Shown here: in pieces, positions 7,998-15,478 of the stretch
Position numbering within the stretch: the stretch's first letter is position 1
Layout: every line of letters starts with the position of its first letter
Assembly (NCBI GenBank): GCA_964544355.1
Contig: CAZJAI010000001.1
Span: 186,001 to 250,000, forward strand
Reading direction: 5' to 3'
DNA: 64,000 nucleotides
Source: Chaera sp964544355
Lineage (GTDB): Bacteria; Patescibacteriota; Saccharimonadia; Saccharimonadales; Saccharimonadaceae
Notes under the pieces: model-generated
What the model was told of the DNA's origin: nothing
What the model saw: the letters and a program-made list of their open reading frames with translations, nothing else
Database searches by the model: none
Made by a program: the position numbers and the translations under genes

Positions 7998-8848
7998 AAA
8001 CGTTTCAGTTTGATTACTTTGACGTAACCGTCCGAGACGATATTCACTCCAAACGTTTGGCCGCGGAATTTAAGCGGCTGGCCGGCTTTGACCGTGGTCA
8101 AGCTGCCGACAGCACCGGCCGATTGCAGGCTGTTAATTAAAAAATCGCGTTCACGGTCGGTTATCTCGTCTATCAAATGGGTGATTTGACCGCTGCGCCA
8201 GCGAATGGCGAACGGGGCGATATCGTGCGTGGCGGCGCCCACCCAAATTTCCCGTCGCCCTATCAGCAGGTTCTGCAGGGCAATTCGCCAAAAATGAGCA
8301 TGTTCGTCGGGTGGTACGGGCAGCCGCCAAAACCGGACATGGTGACGGTGGCGGGGAGTCGGAGGGTTGCCCTGTTGTATCTGAAAACCTATATCTTGCT
8401 TGCGTCCGAACAGGCGCAGTGAACTGAAGGGGGCCGTGGCATACGGGCGGTTGAAGATGACCGACCGCAGCATTCTGGCCAGGTTTTTCAAGCTAGCCCT
8501 GTCCGCCGGCTGCCATCCGGCGGCTGTCATGGCGGCGGACAGCTGGGCGACGTTTTTAGCCAGTACCACTACGTTCACAGGGTCGGAGGGCCAACCATCC
8601 GGCGTGGTGGCGTATAGCGGGATATGGTTGGGCCGTATGACCAGACGCCAGAACCTGATTAGAGCCGGTATGCCTAAATAGGCCAGAGCCAAGTAAATCA
8701 GCAGCAGCACCTCCAACAGTGGCAATCGTTTGTCCAGAAACGGAAAAACCATGAAAGCGGTCACGTAAGCCAGGGCGACCGCCAAGGCTAAAACCAGCGA
8801 CCGCCACAGCAGTCTGAGGCCCACGCCCAGCCAGGACAATTTATCCAT
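7988..8848 (-). CDS. membrane protein with LssY C-terminal-type domain
   Basis: 286 residues. Two N-terminal membrane helices (about 10-33 and 40-62) are followed by a soluble domain with the features I associate with LssY_C: DPVNVVVLAKNVAQLSAAM, GWQPADRAS, LFGRKQDIGFQ, RHRHHVRFWR and WVGAATHDIAPF. The biochemical role of this domain is not established; it is often found with PAP2 or DedA-type membrane proteins. A -10 hexamer lies 9 bases before the ATG. It converges with the preceding gene. Confidence 0.65.
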   Translation of the reverse strand: MDKLSWLGVGLRLLWRSLVLALAVALAYVTAFMVFPFLDKRLPLLEVLLLIYLALAYLGIPALIRFWRLVIRPNHIPLYATTPDGWPSDPVNVVVLAKNVAQLSAAMTAAGWQPADRASLKNLARMLRSVIFNRPYATAPFSSLRLFGRKQDIGFQIQQGNPPTPRHRHHVRFWRLPVPPDEHAHFWRIALQNLLIGRREIWVGAATHDIAPFAIRWRSGQITHLIDEITDRERDFLINSLQSAGAVGSLTTVKAGQPLKFRGQTFGVNIVSDGYVKVIKLKRFYR

Positions 8849-8857
8849 AATAATTTC

Positions 8858-8863
8858 ATTGTA
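8858..8863 (-). promoter_or_regulatory. -10 element for the LssY-type gene
   Basis: TACAAT on the minus strand, 9 bases before the ATG at 8848, predicting a leader of only 2-3 bases. Confidence 0.5.
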
Positions 8864-8900
8864 ACCTAAGGGAGTGTCCGGCCGGGCGCTTCGGGTAAGT

Positions 8901-8906
8901 TATAAT
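8901..8906 (+). promoter_or_regulatory. -10 element for the GH1 gene
   Basis: TATAAT, 11 bases before the ATG at 8918; expected leader of about 4-5 bases. Divergent from the promoter at 8858-8863. Confidence 0.55.
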
Positions 8907-8917
8907 GCTATTTAACT

Positions 8918-10201
8918 ATGATCGATCAAGGTAAAGCCGACAGGCTGCGATTTGACAGCGATTTTCTATGGGGCGCCTCCACTAGCGCCCATCAGGTGGA
9001 GGGAGGTAACCATAACCAGTGGTCAGTTTGGGAGCTGGAGAACGCCAGAAGTCTGGCCAAGCAAGCCGAATACAAGCTGACCCAGCTACCGAGGTGGCAA
9101 GACATAAAAGATCAAGCCGGCGATCCGGCCAATTACGTATCCGATCGCGCTTGCGATCACTATAACCGTTATCGCTCGGATTTCGATCTGCTGCAGCGGA
9201 TGAACATGAACGCTTTTCGCTTTAGTGTGGAATGGTCGCGGATAGAGCCGCAAGAGGACGTCTGGAACGCCGCTGCCTTCGACCATTACCGCGCCTACAT
9301 CAAGGAGTTGCGGTCCAGGGGAATAGAGCCCATGATGACCCTGATGCACTGGACGCTACCCGTTTGGTTTGCCCAAAAGGGCGGCTTCGCGAAACGCTCG
9401 AATGTCAGATATTTTGTCCGTTTCGTGGAGAAGGCGCTCATCGAATTGGGCGGTAGCGTCAAGTATGTTTGCACCATCAACGAGCCGGAAGTTTACGCCA
9501 GTCGGAGCTATTATTGGGGCGATTGGCCGCCCAACAAACAAAGCCGCCCGCTGGCTCTTTGGGTTTATCTTAACTTAGCTGCCGCTCACCGCCGTTGCGT
9601 CAGGGCTGGGAGACGCCTCGGGGGAGGCTGGCTTTTTGGATTGAGTAAAGATTGTGCTCATAATTACCCCGGCGATAGCGCCTGGTTGAGCTCTTTAAGC
9701 GCTCATCTGGCCAACTGGGCTCTGGATTATTTTTTTCTCAACAAGGTTAAACGGCATCTGGACTGGCTGGGGCTCAATTATTATTTTTCTAATCGCTTTT
9801 TTGGTTATCGGATTCATAATCCCGAGAAACCGCAAAACGATCTCGGCTGGACCATGGAGCCGCATAATTTGCAGTTTGTCATTGAGCGGCTCAGCCGAAA
9901 ATACCGTCTGCCAATCATTGTTACTGAAAGTGGCGTAGCGGACAGCCGCGACCGTTGGCGCAAGTGGTGGATAAGCGCTTCGCTGGCGGCCATCGGGCGC
10001 TCCATTAAAAACGGCGCCCGGGTAGACGGTTACCTGCACTGGAGTCTGTTGGACAATTTCGAATGGGCTTACGGCAAGTGGCCGAGGTTCGGCCTGACGG
10101 CCGTGGATTACAAGACCATGTCCAGAAAGCTTAGGCCGAGCGCTGTTTGGTTTGGCGAATTGCTGGGCAAACTGCGGCGGCGGAAGGTCCCCGACGCCTA
10201 A
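8918..10201 (+). CDS. glycoside hydrolase family 1 (beta-glucosidase-like)
   Basis: 427 residues, cytoplasmic (no signal peptide). The GH1 barrel is evident from FLWGASTSAHQVEGG, MHWTLPVWFAQKGGF, the acid/base glutamate in TINEPEVYAS and the nucleophile glutamate in VTESGVADSR (the usual sequence is TENG), then DGYLHWSLLDNFEWAYG. It should hydrolyse beta-linked disaccharides or glycosides; the sugar specificity cannot be read from the sequence. It is a single gene with a TATAAT 11 bases before its start. Confidence 0.88.
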   Translation: MIDQGKADRLRFDSDFLWGASTSAHQVEGGNHNQWSVWELENARSLAKQAEYKLTQLPRWQDIKDQAGDPANYVSDRACDHYNRYRSDFDLLQRMNMNAFRFSVEWSRIEPQEDVWNAAAFDHYRAYIKELRSRGIEPMMTLMHWTLPVWFAQKGGFAKRSNVRYFVRFVEKALIELGGSVKYVCTINEPEVYASRSYYWGDWPPNKQSRPLALWVYLNLAAAHRRCVRAGRRLGGGWLFGLSKDCAHNYPGDSAWLSSLSAHLANWALDYFFLNKVKRHLDWLGLNYYFSNRFFGYRIHNPEKPQNDLGWTMEPHNLQFVIERLSRKYRLPIIVTESGVADSRDRWRKWWISASLAAIGRSIKNGARVDGYLHWSLLDNFEWAYGKWPRFGLTAVDYKTMSRKLRPSAVWFGELLGKLRRRKVPDA

Positions 10202-10334
10202 CATCGACTGGTTAACTGGTTTTAATTTGTCTCTCAGTACCCTGACGCCTCGGTAACCGCTGGTGCGATCGGCAGTTCTCCACAATACTGTGGAAAACTC
10301 GTCAGCCAAGAGCAGCATGTTCATAAAGTCAGAC

Positions 10335-10364
10335 TTGCGCGTGGGTAGCATTGGGTTGTAGACT
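10335..10364 (+). promoter_or_regulatory. probable promoter of the mra/dcw cluster
   Basis: TTGCGC (10335-10340) and TAGACT (10359-10364) with an 18-base spacer. The spacer and downstream bases hold MraZ-type boxes, so MraZ binding would block it. Confidence 0.5.
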
Positions 10365-10387
10365 GAACTTAGTGGGTAGCAGTGGGT
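10341..10387 (+). promoter_or_regulatory. MraZ-type operator (TGGGT repeats)
   Basis: Four boxes GTGGGT, TTGGGT, GTGGGT and GTGGGT begin at 10341, 10351, 10372 and 10382. Within each pair the spacing is 10 bp, one helical turn, matching the known MraZ operator of repeated TGGGN with 5-bp spacers. A position between the pairs (about 10361) is degenerate. The boxes overlap the predicted promoter, consistent with autorepression by MraZ. Confidence 0.75.
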
Positions 10388-10451
10388 AAACAAAAACAGC
10401 AATTTACCCGCCAGCAAAAAAACAAAAACCCCAAGTCCTAAAAACACTAAA

Positions 10452-10826
10452 ATGAACAGCGCAGACTATTTTCAGCGGCGGCTAGACGAAAAGCGCCGGT
10501 TAACCGTACCGGCGGAACTTCGATCCGAGTTTGCCAGCGGAGTAGTGCTGACGCACGGTTTTGGCAGCTACCTGCATCTTTATTCTAAAGATGTCTGGGT
10601 CAATGAAGTCGAGCCGGCGCTGCGCGGCGATATTTTAGACGAAAGAGTGGCCGACCTGAACGTTCGTTTCCGCCGCGGTAAAACCGAGCAGCGGCTGGAC
10701 GACAAACAGGGCAGAATAGCCCTGGATCAGGCCCAGCTGGAATACGCCGGCATCGACCGCGAAATTACAGCGGTACGCTCCGGCAAGTATTGGCGGCTGA
10801 GCGCGGGGCAGGATGGCCAGACCTAA
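10452..10826 (+). CDS. mraZ: transcriptional regulator MraZ
   Basis: 124 residues, slightly shorter than the usual 140-150. It has two AbrB-like swapped-hairpin halves, with RRLDEKRRLTVPAELRSEF near residue 10 and RLDDKQGRIALDQAQLEYAG near residue 77. MraZ forms a ring-shaped multimer that binds direct repeats at the head of the division cluster; such repeats lie 65-110 bases upstream. The leader is A-rich with no Shine-Dalgarno before the ATG. It is the first gene of the dcw cluster. Confidence 0.9.
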   Translation: MNSADYFQRRLDEKRRLTVPAELRSEFASGVVLTHGFGSYLHLYSKDVWVNEVEPALRGDILDERVADLNVRFRRGKTEQRLDDKQGRIALDQAQLEYAGIDREITAVRSGKYWRLSAGQDGQT

Positions 10827-11173
10827 ACCATAAGCCGGTGCGGCCTGGTTGCCGCGGCGTAGGCACCTTAACAAAAACAGCTTTAGACCGAAGTTCAAAA
10901 ACTGCAGCATATTCATCAATTGCGAGGTCAGCTGTCTGGCAGCCAGTGGGTTAATACGTAATCCGTTCGCCTTAGTAAACGGATTGGTACTTTTTAAAAA
11001 CACCTCCCAAAAACTCCACCTCACACATATAAGTCTCTCAAGAACACTGGTTAATGGGTTTATAGAGGTTTTTTTCAAAAACTTCACACCACAACAACTC
11101 CATTAACAATTCAAAAACAAAAACGATATCCAAAGAAAACAAAAACGCTGACTGCCAGGCAGGTGACCTCGAA
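10827..11173 (+). other. 347-base untranslated leader between mraZ and rsmH
   Basis: No ORF is supported here. It holds an 8-bp hairpin (10960-10967 with 10978-10985) followed five bases later by T5, a possible weak attenuator; a lone GTGGGT at 10946; an 8-bp pairing of 11050-11057 with 11100-11107; and a long stretch poor in G (about 10998-11150, A/C-rich). One copy of a 21-bp direct repeat ends it. AGGTGA at 11161 is the rsmH ribosome site. Confidence 0.55.
11087..11107 (+). repeat. 21-bp direct repeat, copy 1 (in leader)
   Basis: CACCACAACAACTCCATTAAC. It matches copy 2 at 11187-11207 in 20 of 21 bases (T/C at one position) and lies exactly 100 bp upstream of it. Confidence 0.8.
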
Positions 11174-12082
11174 ATGAGCAAAACACCACCACAACAACTC
11201 CATCAACCGGTTATGCTAGAAGCTACGCTGAAATTGCTGGCGCCGAGGGCGGGGGAAAGTTACCTCGACCTGACGGCTGGCTACGGAGGCCACGCTTCAG
11301 TTTTCATCGAAGCTATCGGCGACCCTGCCAGGGCCGTTTTGATAGACAAAGATGATAGCGCGGTTAAGTACCTCAGCCACAAACTGGGTAAAAAACCGCG
11401 GATTTGGCATACCGATTTCCTGAGCGCCGCCAAGCAATTGACGGCCGAGGGCAAGCAATTTGATGTAGTGTTGGTAGACCTGGGGGTGTCGTCACCGCAA
11501 CTAGACAAGCCGGAACGGGGCTTCTCGTTCCAACGCGAAGGACCGCTCGACATGCGGATGGATCCCCGGCAAAGCCTGAGCGCCGCGGATATCGTGAACC
11601 GGTATCCCGAAGCCAGACTGACCGAGCTGATCCGAAGCTATGGCGAAGAAAGGCCGTCTTTAGCCGCTAGAATCGCCCGCGCGATTGTCGGTTCGAGACC
11701 GCTGGAAACCACGCGTCAGCTTGCTCTGGTGATCGAACGCGCCGCTGGCGGCCGGCGTTCTAAAATAAATCCGGCCACCCGTACCTTTCAGGCACTGCGC
11801 ATTGCCACCAATGACGAGCTGGGGCTGCTTGAGCGGCTGCTGCCAATACTACTGGATCTTCTCAGGACCGGTGGCAGGGTAGGGCTGATCAGTTTCCACA
11901 GCTTGGAAGACAGGTTGGTCAAGCGGTTTTTAAGCGAAGCGGCCGCAGCCGGTTACGATGCCAGCCTGCGGCTGCTTTGCAAAAAACCGATCACGCCGGG
12001 GCCTGACGAATTAGCCAACAATCCGCGAGCCAGAAGCGCCAAGCTTAGGGCCGCAGTTAAAATAAAAAACGAAAGGACTTGA
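11174..12082 (+). CDS. rsmH: 16S rRNA (cytosine1402-N4)-methyltransferase
   Basis: 302 residues (also mraW). It methylates C1402 in the decoding centre of 16S rRNA. The family start HQPVMLEATLKLLAPR is followed by the SAM site LDLTAGYGGHASVF, then VLVDLGVSSPQLDKPERGFS, DMRMDPRQSLSAADIV and the C-terminal SFHSLEDRLVKRF. The N-terminal ten residues (MSKTPPQQL) are encoded by the second copy of a 21-bp repeat. AGGTGA lies 7 bases before the ATG. Confidence 0.95.
   Translation: MSKTPPQQLHQPVMLEATLKLLAPRAGESYLDLTAGYGGHASVFIEAIGDPARAVLIDKDDSAVKYLSHKLGKKPRIWHTDFLSAAKQLTAEGKQFDVVLVDLGVSSPQLDKPERGFSFQREGPLDMRMDPRQSLSAADIVNRYPEARLTELIRSYGEERPSLAARIARAIVGSRPLETTRQLALVIERAAGGRRSKINPATRTFQALRIATNDELGLLERLLPILLDLLRTGGRVGLISFHSLEDRLVKRFLSEAAAAGYDASLRLLCKKPITPGPDELANNPRARSAKLRAAVKIKNERT
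11187..11207 (+). repeat. 21-bp direct repeat, copy 2 (in rsmH codons 5-12)
   Basis: CACCACAACAACTCCATCAAC, one mismatch from the copy at 11087-11107. It lies in the first codons of rsmH. Confidence 0.8.
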
Positions 12083-12084
12083 GG

Positions 12085-12218
12085 ATGCCAATTAAGGTCG
12101 TCAACAAGTCGCGCGCTGTTAAGATCACGGTCCACGTGGCCTGAGAAAAATTCAGAAGCGCGAGCATAAAAAACCGGAGCCGGTCAACTCTGAACCGGCT
12201 CCGGCAAAACAAAAATAA
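12085..12218 (+). pseudogene. small basic protein gene split by a -1 frameshift
   Basis: From the ATG at 12085, with AAAGGA 7 bases upstream, a 19-residue frame reads MPIKVVNKSRAVKITVHVA and stops at TGA 12142-12144. The -1 frame over the same point continues as GLRKIQKREHKKPEPVNSEP and ends in APAKQK with TAA at 12216-12218. Joined, they would give a coherent lysine-rich protein of about 45 residues between rsmH and ftsL. There is no slippery heptamer, so a real frameshift mutation or a one-base sequence error is more likely than programmed shifting. I do not recognise the family. Confidence 0.45.
12168..12204 (-). terminator. strong hairpin with terminator polarity on the minus strand
   Basis: A perfect 11-bp stem (12174-12184 with 12194-12204) and 9-base loop. 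On the minus strand it is followed by T6 (12173-12168), the form of an intrinsic terminator. On the plus strand it is followed by an A-rich tract, so it should not stop the dcw transcript. It may block antisense transcription, or be an RNA-stability element. Confidence 0.5.
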
Positions 12219-12235
12219 AGAAAAACCAAACAACC

Positions 12236-12607
12236 ATGACTTATTACGGCAGCAGTCTGACAATTACCAGCCGGCGGGGCGTTTCAACCAGCACTGGCGC
12301 CGCCATCTGGAGGCGCAACCAAAACGTGGTGCCTTTTGACGCTACTAAAACCCTGGGACCGGTGGCTCACACCGTACTGATAGTGTTGATGCTGGCGGTC
12401 CTGGGGTTGATTTATTTGACCCAGATCACTAAAACCAGCTCTTACGGTTATCAGATTAACTCCCTGGAGGCTAAACGTACCGAACTGGTCGGCCAAAAAC
12501 AGGATCTTCAGGTTGAGAATGCCCGCCTGCAAGCTCTGGAGAGGGTACAGCAAAGCAGCGTAGCCCAAACCATGACCCAGCCGGCGTCCGTAAACTACGC
12601 TAACTAG
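12236..12607 (+). CDS. ftsL: FtsL-like division protein
   Basis: 123 residues with the FtsL layout: a cytoplasmic N-terminus, one membrane helix (about residues 43-63, TVLIVLMLAVLGLIYLTQI) and a short external coiled coil (about 70-108, INSLEAKRTELVGQKQDLQV). Sequence identity in FtsL is low, so the call rests on topology and on the position between rsmH and ftsI, where ftsL normally lies. It would join FtsQ and the FtsWI synthase at the septum. Confidence 0.72.
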   Translation: MTYYGSSLTITSRRGVSTSTGAAIWRRNQNVVPFDATKTLGPVAHTVLIVLMLAVLGLIYLTQITKTSSYGYQINSLEAKRTELVGQKQDLQVENARLQALERVQQSSVAQTMTQPASVNYAN

Positions 12608-12635
12608 CAACTGACTAGGAGGAGATTGATCTGCT

Positions 12636-14396
12636 TTGGCCGAAATTCGTTTAGATTCCACTTTTAAAGCGCGAACCAGGCCGTTGGTCTGGCTGCTTTT
12701 GGCGGTGGGTGGCCTATTTATCATCAGGCTGTTCTGGCTGCAAATCATCCAGTACGGCTACTACCAAAACGAAGCTCAAAAAGAGCAAATAGCCCGGTTC
12801 ACTCTTCCGGCCAAAAGGGGTCAGATCTATGCTCTCGACGGCTCCGCCGGCATCGTACCGCTGGTACTGAACGAGCCGGTTTATACCGTTTATGCCGACC
12901 CGCAGACCGTGTCCGATAAATTCAAGGTGGTGGAAACCATACAAAAAGTAGCGGGGGGTAACGCCGTTAACGGCTTTGCCGAATCGTTGAACAATCGGCA
13001 GTCGCGTTACGCCGTGCTGGCCAAGCAGTTGAACAAAACGCAGGCGCAAATGATTAAAGGGGCCGATCTTCAGGGAGTTGGCCTGCAAGAGGGGACCAAG
13101 CGGGTTTATCCGGAGGGTAGCCTGGCGGCTCAGCTGCTGGGATTCGTGGACGCCGACGGCAACGGCCAATACGGCCTGGAAGGGGCGCTGAACAGTCAAC
13201 TGAAAGGTACGCCGGGGCTACTAAAAGCTGTTACCGACGTCCGTCGCATCCCCCTGACTATCGGCAAGGGCGACATCAACATACCGGCGCAAGACGGTCA
13301 GAATCTGGTTTTAACCATTGATCGCAACATTCAAGCTAAGGTGGAGCAGGCTCTGAAAGACGGCCTGGCGAAGTCTAAAGCCACGCACGGCAGTGTAGTG
13401 GTAATGGATCCTTACAGCGGCAGAATTCTGGCCATGGCTAGCAACCCCAGCTACGATCCGGAAAAGTACTATCAAATTAAGGATTATTCATTGTTCCAAA
13501 ACAGAGTGGTCAGCGAACCCTACGAAGCCGGCTCGGTCATTAAGACACTGACTATGGGCGTAGGTTTGGACAAGGGGGTGATCGAACCCAGTACCACATA
13601 CAATAACACCGGATCAGTCAGGGTGGCCGATTTCACCATCAAAAACGCCACGCCTGACAGCATAGGCCCGACCACCATGGTAGATGTTTTGCAGTATTCC
13701 CTGAACACCGGAGCGGTGTTCGTATTGCAGCAGCTTGGCGGCGGCAGCATTGACGCCCAGGCCAAGCAAACGCTTTACGATTATTTTACCAAACGTTACC
13801 GGTTGGGTCAGCTGACCGGAGTCGAACAGCAGGGTGAAGCGCCCGGGGTGGTCATCAGCCCCAACGACCCCCAGGGCGGTCCGGTACGATACGCCAACAT
13901 GGCTTTTGGTCAGGGAATGGACGTAACTATGATACAGGTGGTCAGCGCGTTTTCGGCGGTTATCAACGGGGGCACCTACTATAAACCGGAACTGGTGGGG
14001 GGAGTGATGTTGCCCGACGGTAGCATACAGAAGCGTTCGCCTGTCGCGGTCGCCACCGGCGTGATCAGCCCGGCGGCCTCGGCAAAACTGCAAAATATGG
14101 TAGCCGTCGCCAGACAAAACGGTTTTTTGGCCTTCAGCGACCCTCCAGGTTATAAAATCGGCGGCAAAACCGGCACGTCTCAGATTATAGACCCTAAAAC
14201 CGGCAAATACACTAACGCCAATTCCATCGGCACCTATTTGGGTTTTGGGGGAACGGATCAGCCGCGTTATGTCATAATGGTCAGGGTAAAAGACTCCAAG
14301 TTGCCGGGGTACGCCGGAACGGTGGCGGCGGCGCCGATTTTCGCCGATATTTCCAATTGGATGCTGCAATATTTGCGAATTCCGCCAAAAGGCTAA
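12636..14396 (+). CDS. ftsI: division-type class B penicillin-binding protein (transpeptidase)
   Basis: 586 residues. An N-terminal membrane helix (about 13-33) is followed by the PBP dimerisation region, then the transpeptidase domain with all three active motifs: SxxK in EAGSVIKTLTM, SxN in QYSLNTGAV and KTG in IGGKTGTSQI. The first start codon is TTG at 12636, with a strong AGGAGGAG 11 bases upstream; no better ATG is near. It crosslinks septal peptidoglycan with FtsW, encoded downstream in the same run. Confidence 0.92.
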   Translation: MAEIRLDSTFKARTRPLVWLLLAVGGLFIIRLFWLQIIQYGYYQNEAQKEQIARFTLPAKRGQIYALDGSAGIVPLVLNEPVYTVYADPQTVSDKFKVVETIQKVAGGNAVNGFAESLNNRQSRYAVLAKQLNKTQAQMIKGADLQGVGLQEGTKRVYPEGSLAAQLLGFVDADGNGQYGLEGALNSQLKGTPGLLKAVTDVRRIPLTIGKGDINIPAQDGQNLVLTIDRNIQAKVEQALKDGLAKSKATHGSVVVMDPYSGRILAMASNPSYDPEKYYQIKDYSLFQNRVVSEPYEAGSVIKTLTMGVGLDKGVIEPSTTYNNTGSVRVADFTIKNATPDSIGPTTMVDVLQYSLNTGAVFVLQQLGGGSIDAQAKQTLYDYFTKRYRLGQLTGVEQQGEAPGVVISPNDPQGGPVRYANMAFGQGMDVTMIQVVSAFSAVINGGTYYKPELVGGVMLPDGSIQKRSPVAVATGVISPAASAKLQNMVAVARQNGFLAFSDPPGYKIGGKTGTSQIIDPKTGKYTNANSIGTYLGFGGTDQPRYVIMVRVKDSKLPGYAGTVAAAPIFADISNWMLQYLRIPPKG

Positions 14397-14434
14397 AATA
14401 AAAACATAACCCGCACTTCTTAAATGAGGCAACT

Positions 14435-15478
14435 ATGATAGAAACCATTACCGCCAGCCAGATTAACCAGGAACTTCTTAAGGTGTTCGTACTAAGCGTA
14501 GCCGGTTTTAGCCTGGCCATGCTGCTGACGCCGGTTTATACTTTCGTGGCTTACCGGTATAAATTCTGGAAACGCCAGCGCACCACGACTACTACCGGCG
14601 AAGCGATAACTGTTTTTACCAAACTGCACGCTAAAAAATTCGAGCGCAACATTCCAACCATGGCTGGCGTAATTATGCTGACAGCCACCATTGCGGTGAC
14701 CGCGCTAGCTAATCTAGACAAACGCCAGACGGGGTTGCCGCTGGCCGCTCTGATTGGCGGCGGAGCCGTTGGCTTACTCGACGACATCATTAATATTAAA
14801 GGTCTGGGCGGAGGAGTACGCGGTCTGAGGTCCTGGATCAAATTCCTGATGATCACCGCCGTGGCGGCCATAGGCGCCTGGTATTTCTTCGTTAAGCTGG
14901 GGTATAGCAGCGTTTACGTGCCGTTTTGGGGGCCGCTGGAGATTGGCTGGCTGATAGTGCCGCTGTTTATCGCGGCAGTGGTTTCAACCGGTAACGCGGT
15001 GAATATCAGTGACGGCCTGGACGGCCTGGCCGGGGGATTGCTGGCTACCGCCTACGGTGTTTTCGGGGTAATCGCTTTGCTGCAAGGCAATTACGGCATC
15101 GCTGGCTTTTGTTTTACCGTAGTCGGCACGCTGCTTAGCTATATCTGGTTCAACATTTATCCGGCCCGATTTTTTATGGGAGATGTCGGTTCATTCGCCC
15201 TGGGAACGGCCCTTGGCGTGGTGGCTATGCTGACCGATACCATCTTTTTGCTGCCGATTATTGGTCTGGTGTTTGTGGCTGAGGCCGGGTCCAGTCTGTT
15301 GCAGATTGCTAGCAAGCGGCTGCTGCATAGGAAGATTTTCATCTCCGCGCCGGTTCATCATCATCTGGAAGCCAGCGGCTGGCCGGAAACCAAGGTTACG
15401 ATGCGTTTCTGGGTGATCGGGCAGGTGGTGGGCATCCTCGGCTTAATGCTGGCCGTAGCCGGCGGACTGGTAGGGTAA
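14435..15478 (+). CDS. mraY: phospho-MurNAc-pentapeptide translocase
   Basis: 347 residues, about ten membrane helices. It makes lipid I by transferring phospho-MurNAc-pentapeptide to undecaprenyl phosphate. The diagnostic sites are LLDDIINI, NAVNISDGLDGLAGG, FFMGDVGSFALG and the HHH motif in PVHHHLEASGW. A GAGG lies 6 bases before the ATG. Its TAA is immediately followed by the ftsW ATG with no gap. The precursor ligases murC-F are not in this window. Confidence 0.95.
   Translation: MIETITASQINQELLKVFVLSVAGFSLAMLLTPVYTFVAYRYKFWKRQRTTTTTGEAITVFTKLHAKKFERNIPTMAGVIMLTATIAVTALANLDKRQTGLPLAALIGGGAVGLLDDIINIKGLGGGVRGLRSWIKFLMITAVAAIGAWYFFVKLGYSSVYVPFWGPLEIGWLIVPLFIAAVVSTGNAVNISDGLDGLAGGLLATAYGVFGVIALLQGNYGIAGFCFTVVGTLLSYIWFNIYPARFFMGDVGSFALGTALGVVAMLTDTIFLLPIIGLVFVAEAGSSLLQIASKRLLHRKIFISAPVHHHLEASGWPETKVTMRFWVIGQVVGILGLMLAVAGGLVG

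Noticed and set aside
12085..12218. Programmed -1 ribosomal frameshift
   Set aside because: There is no X XXY YYZ slippery heptamer between the last -1-frame stop and the 0-frame TGA, and the hairpin lies about 30 bases downstream, too far to stimulate shifting.
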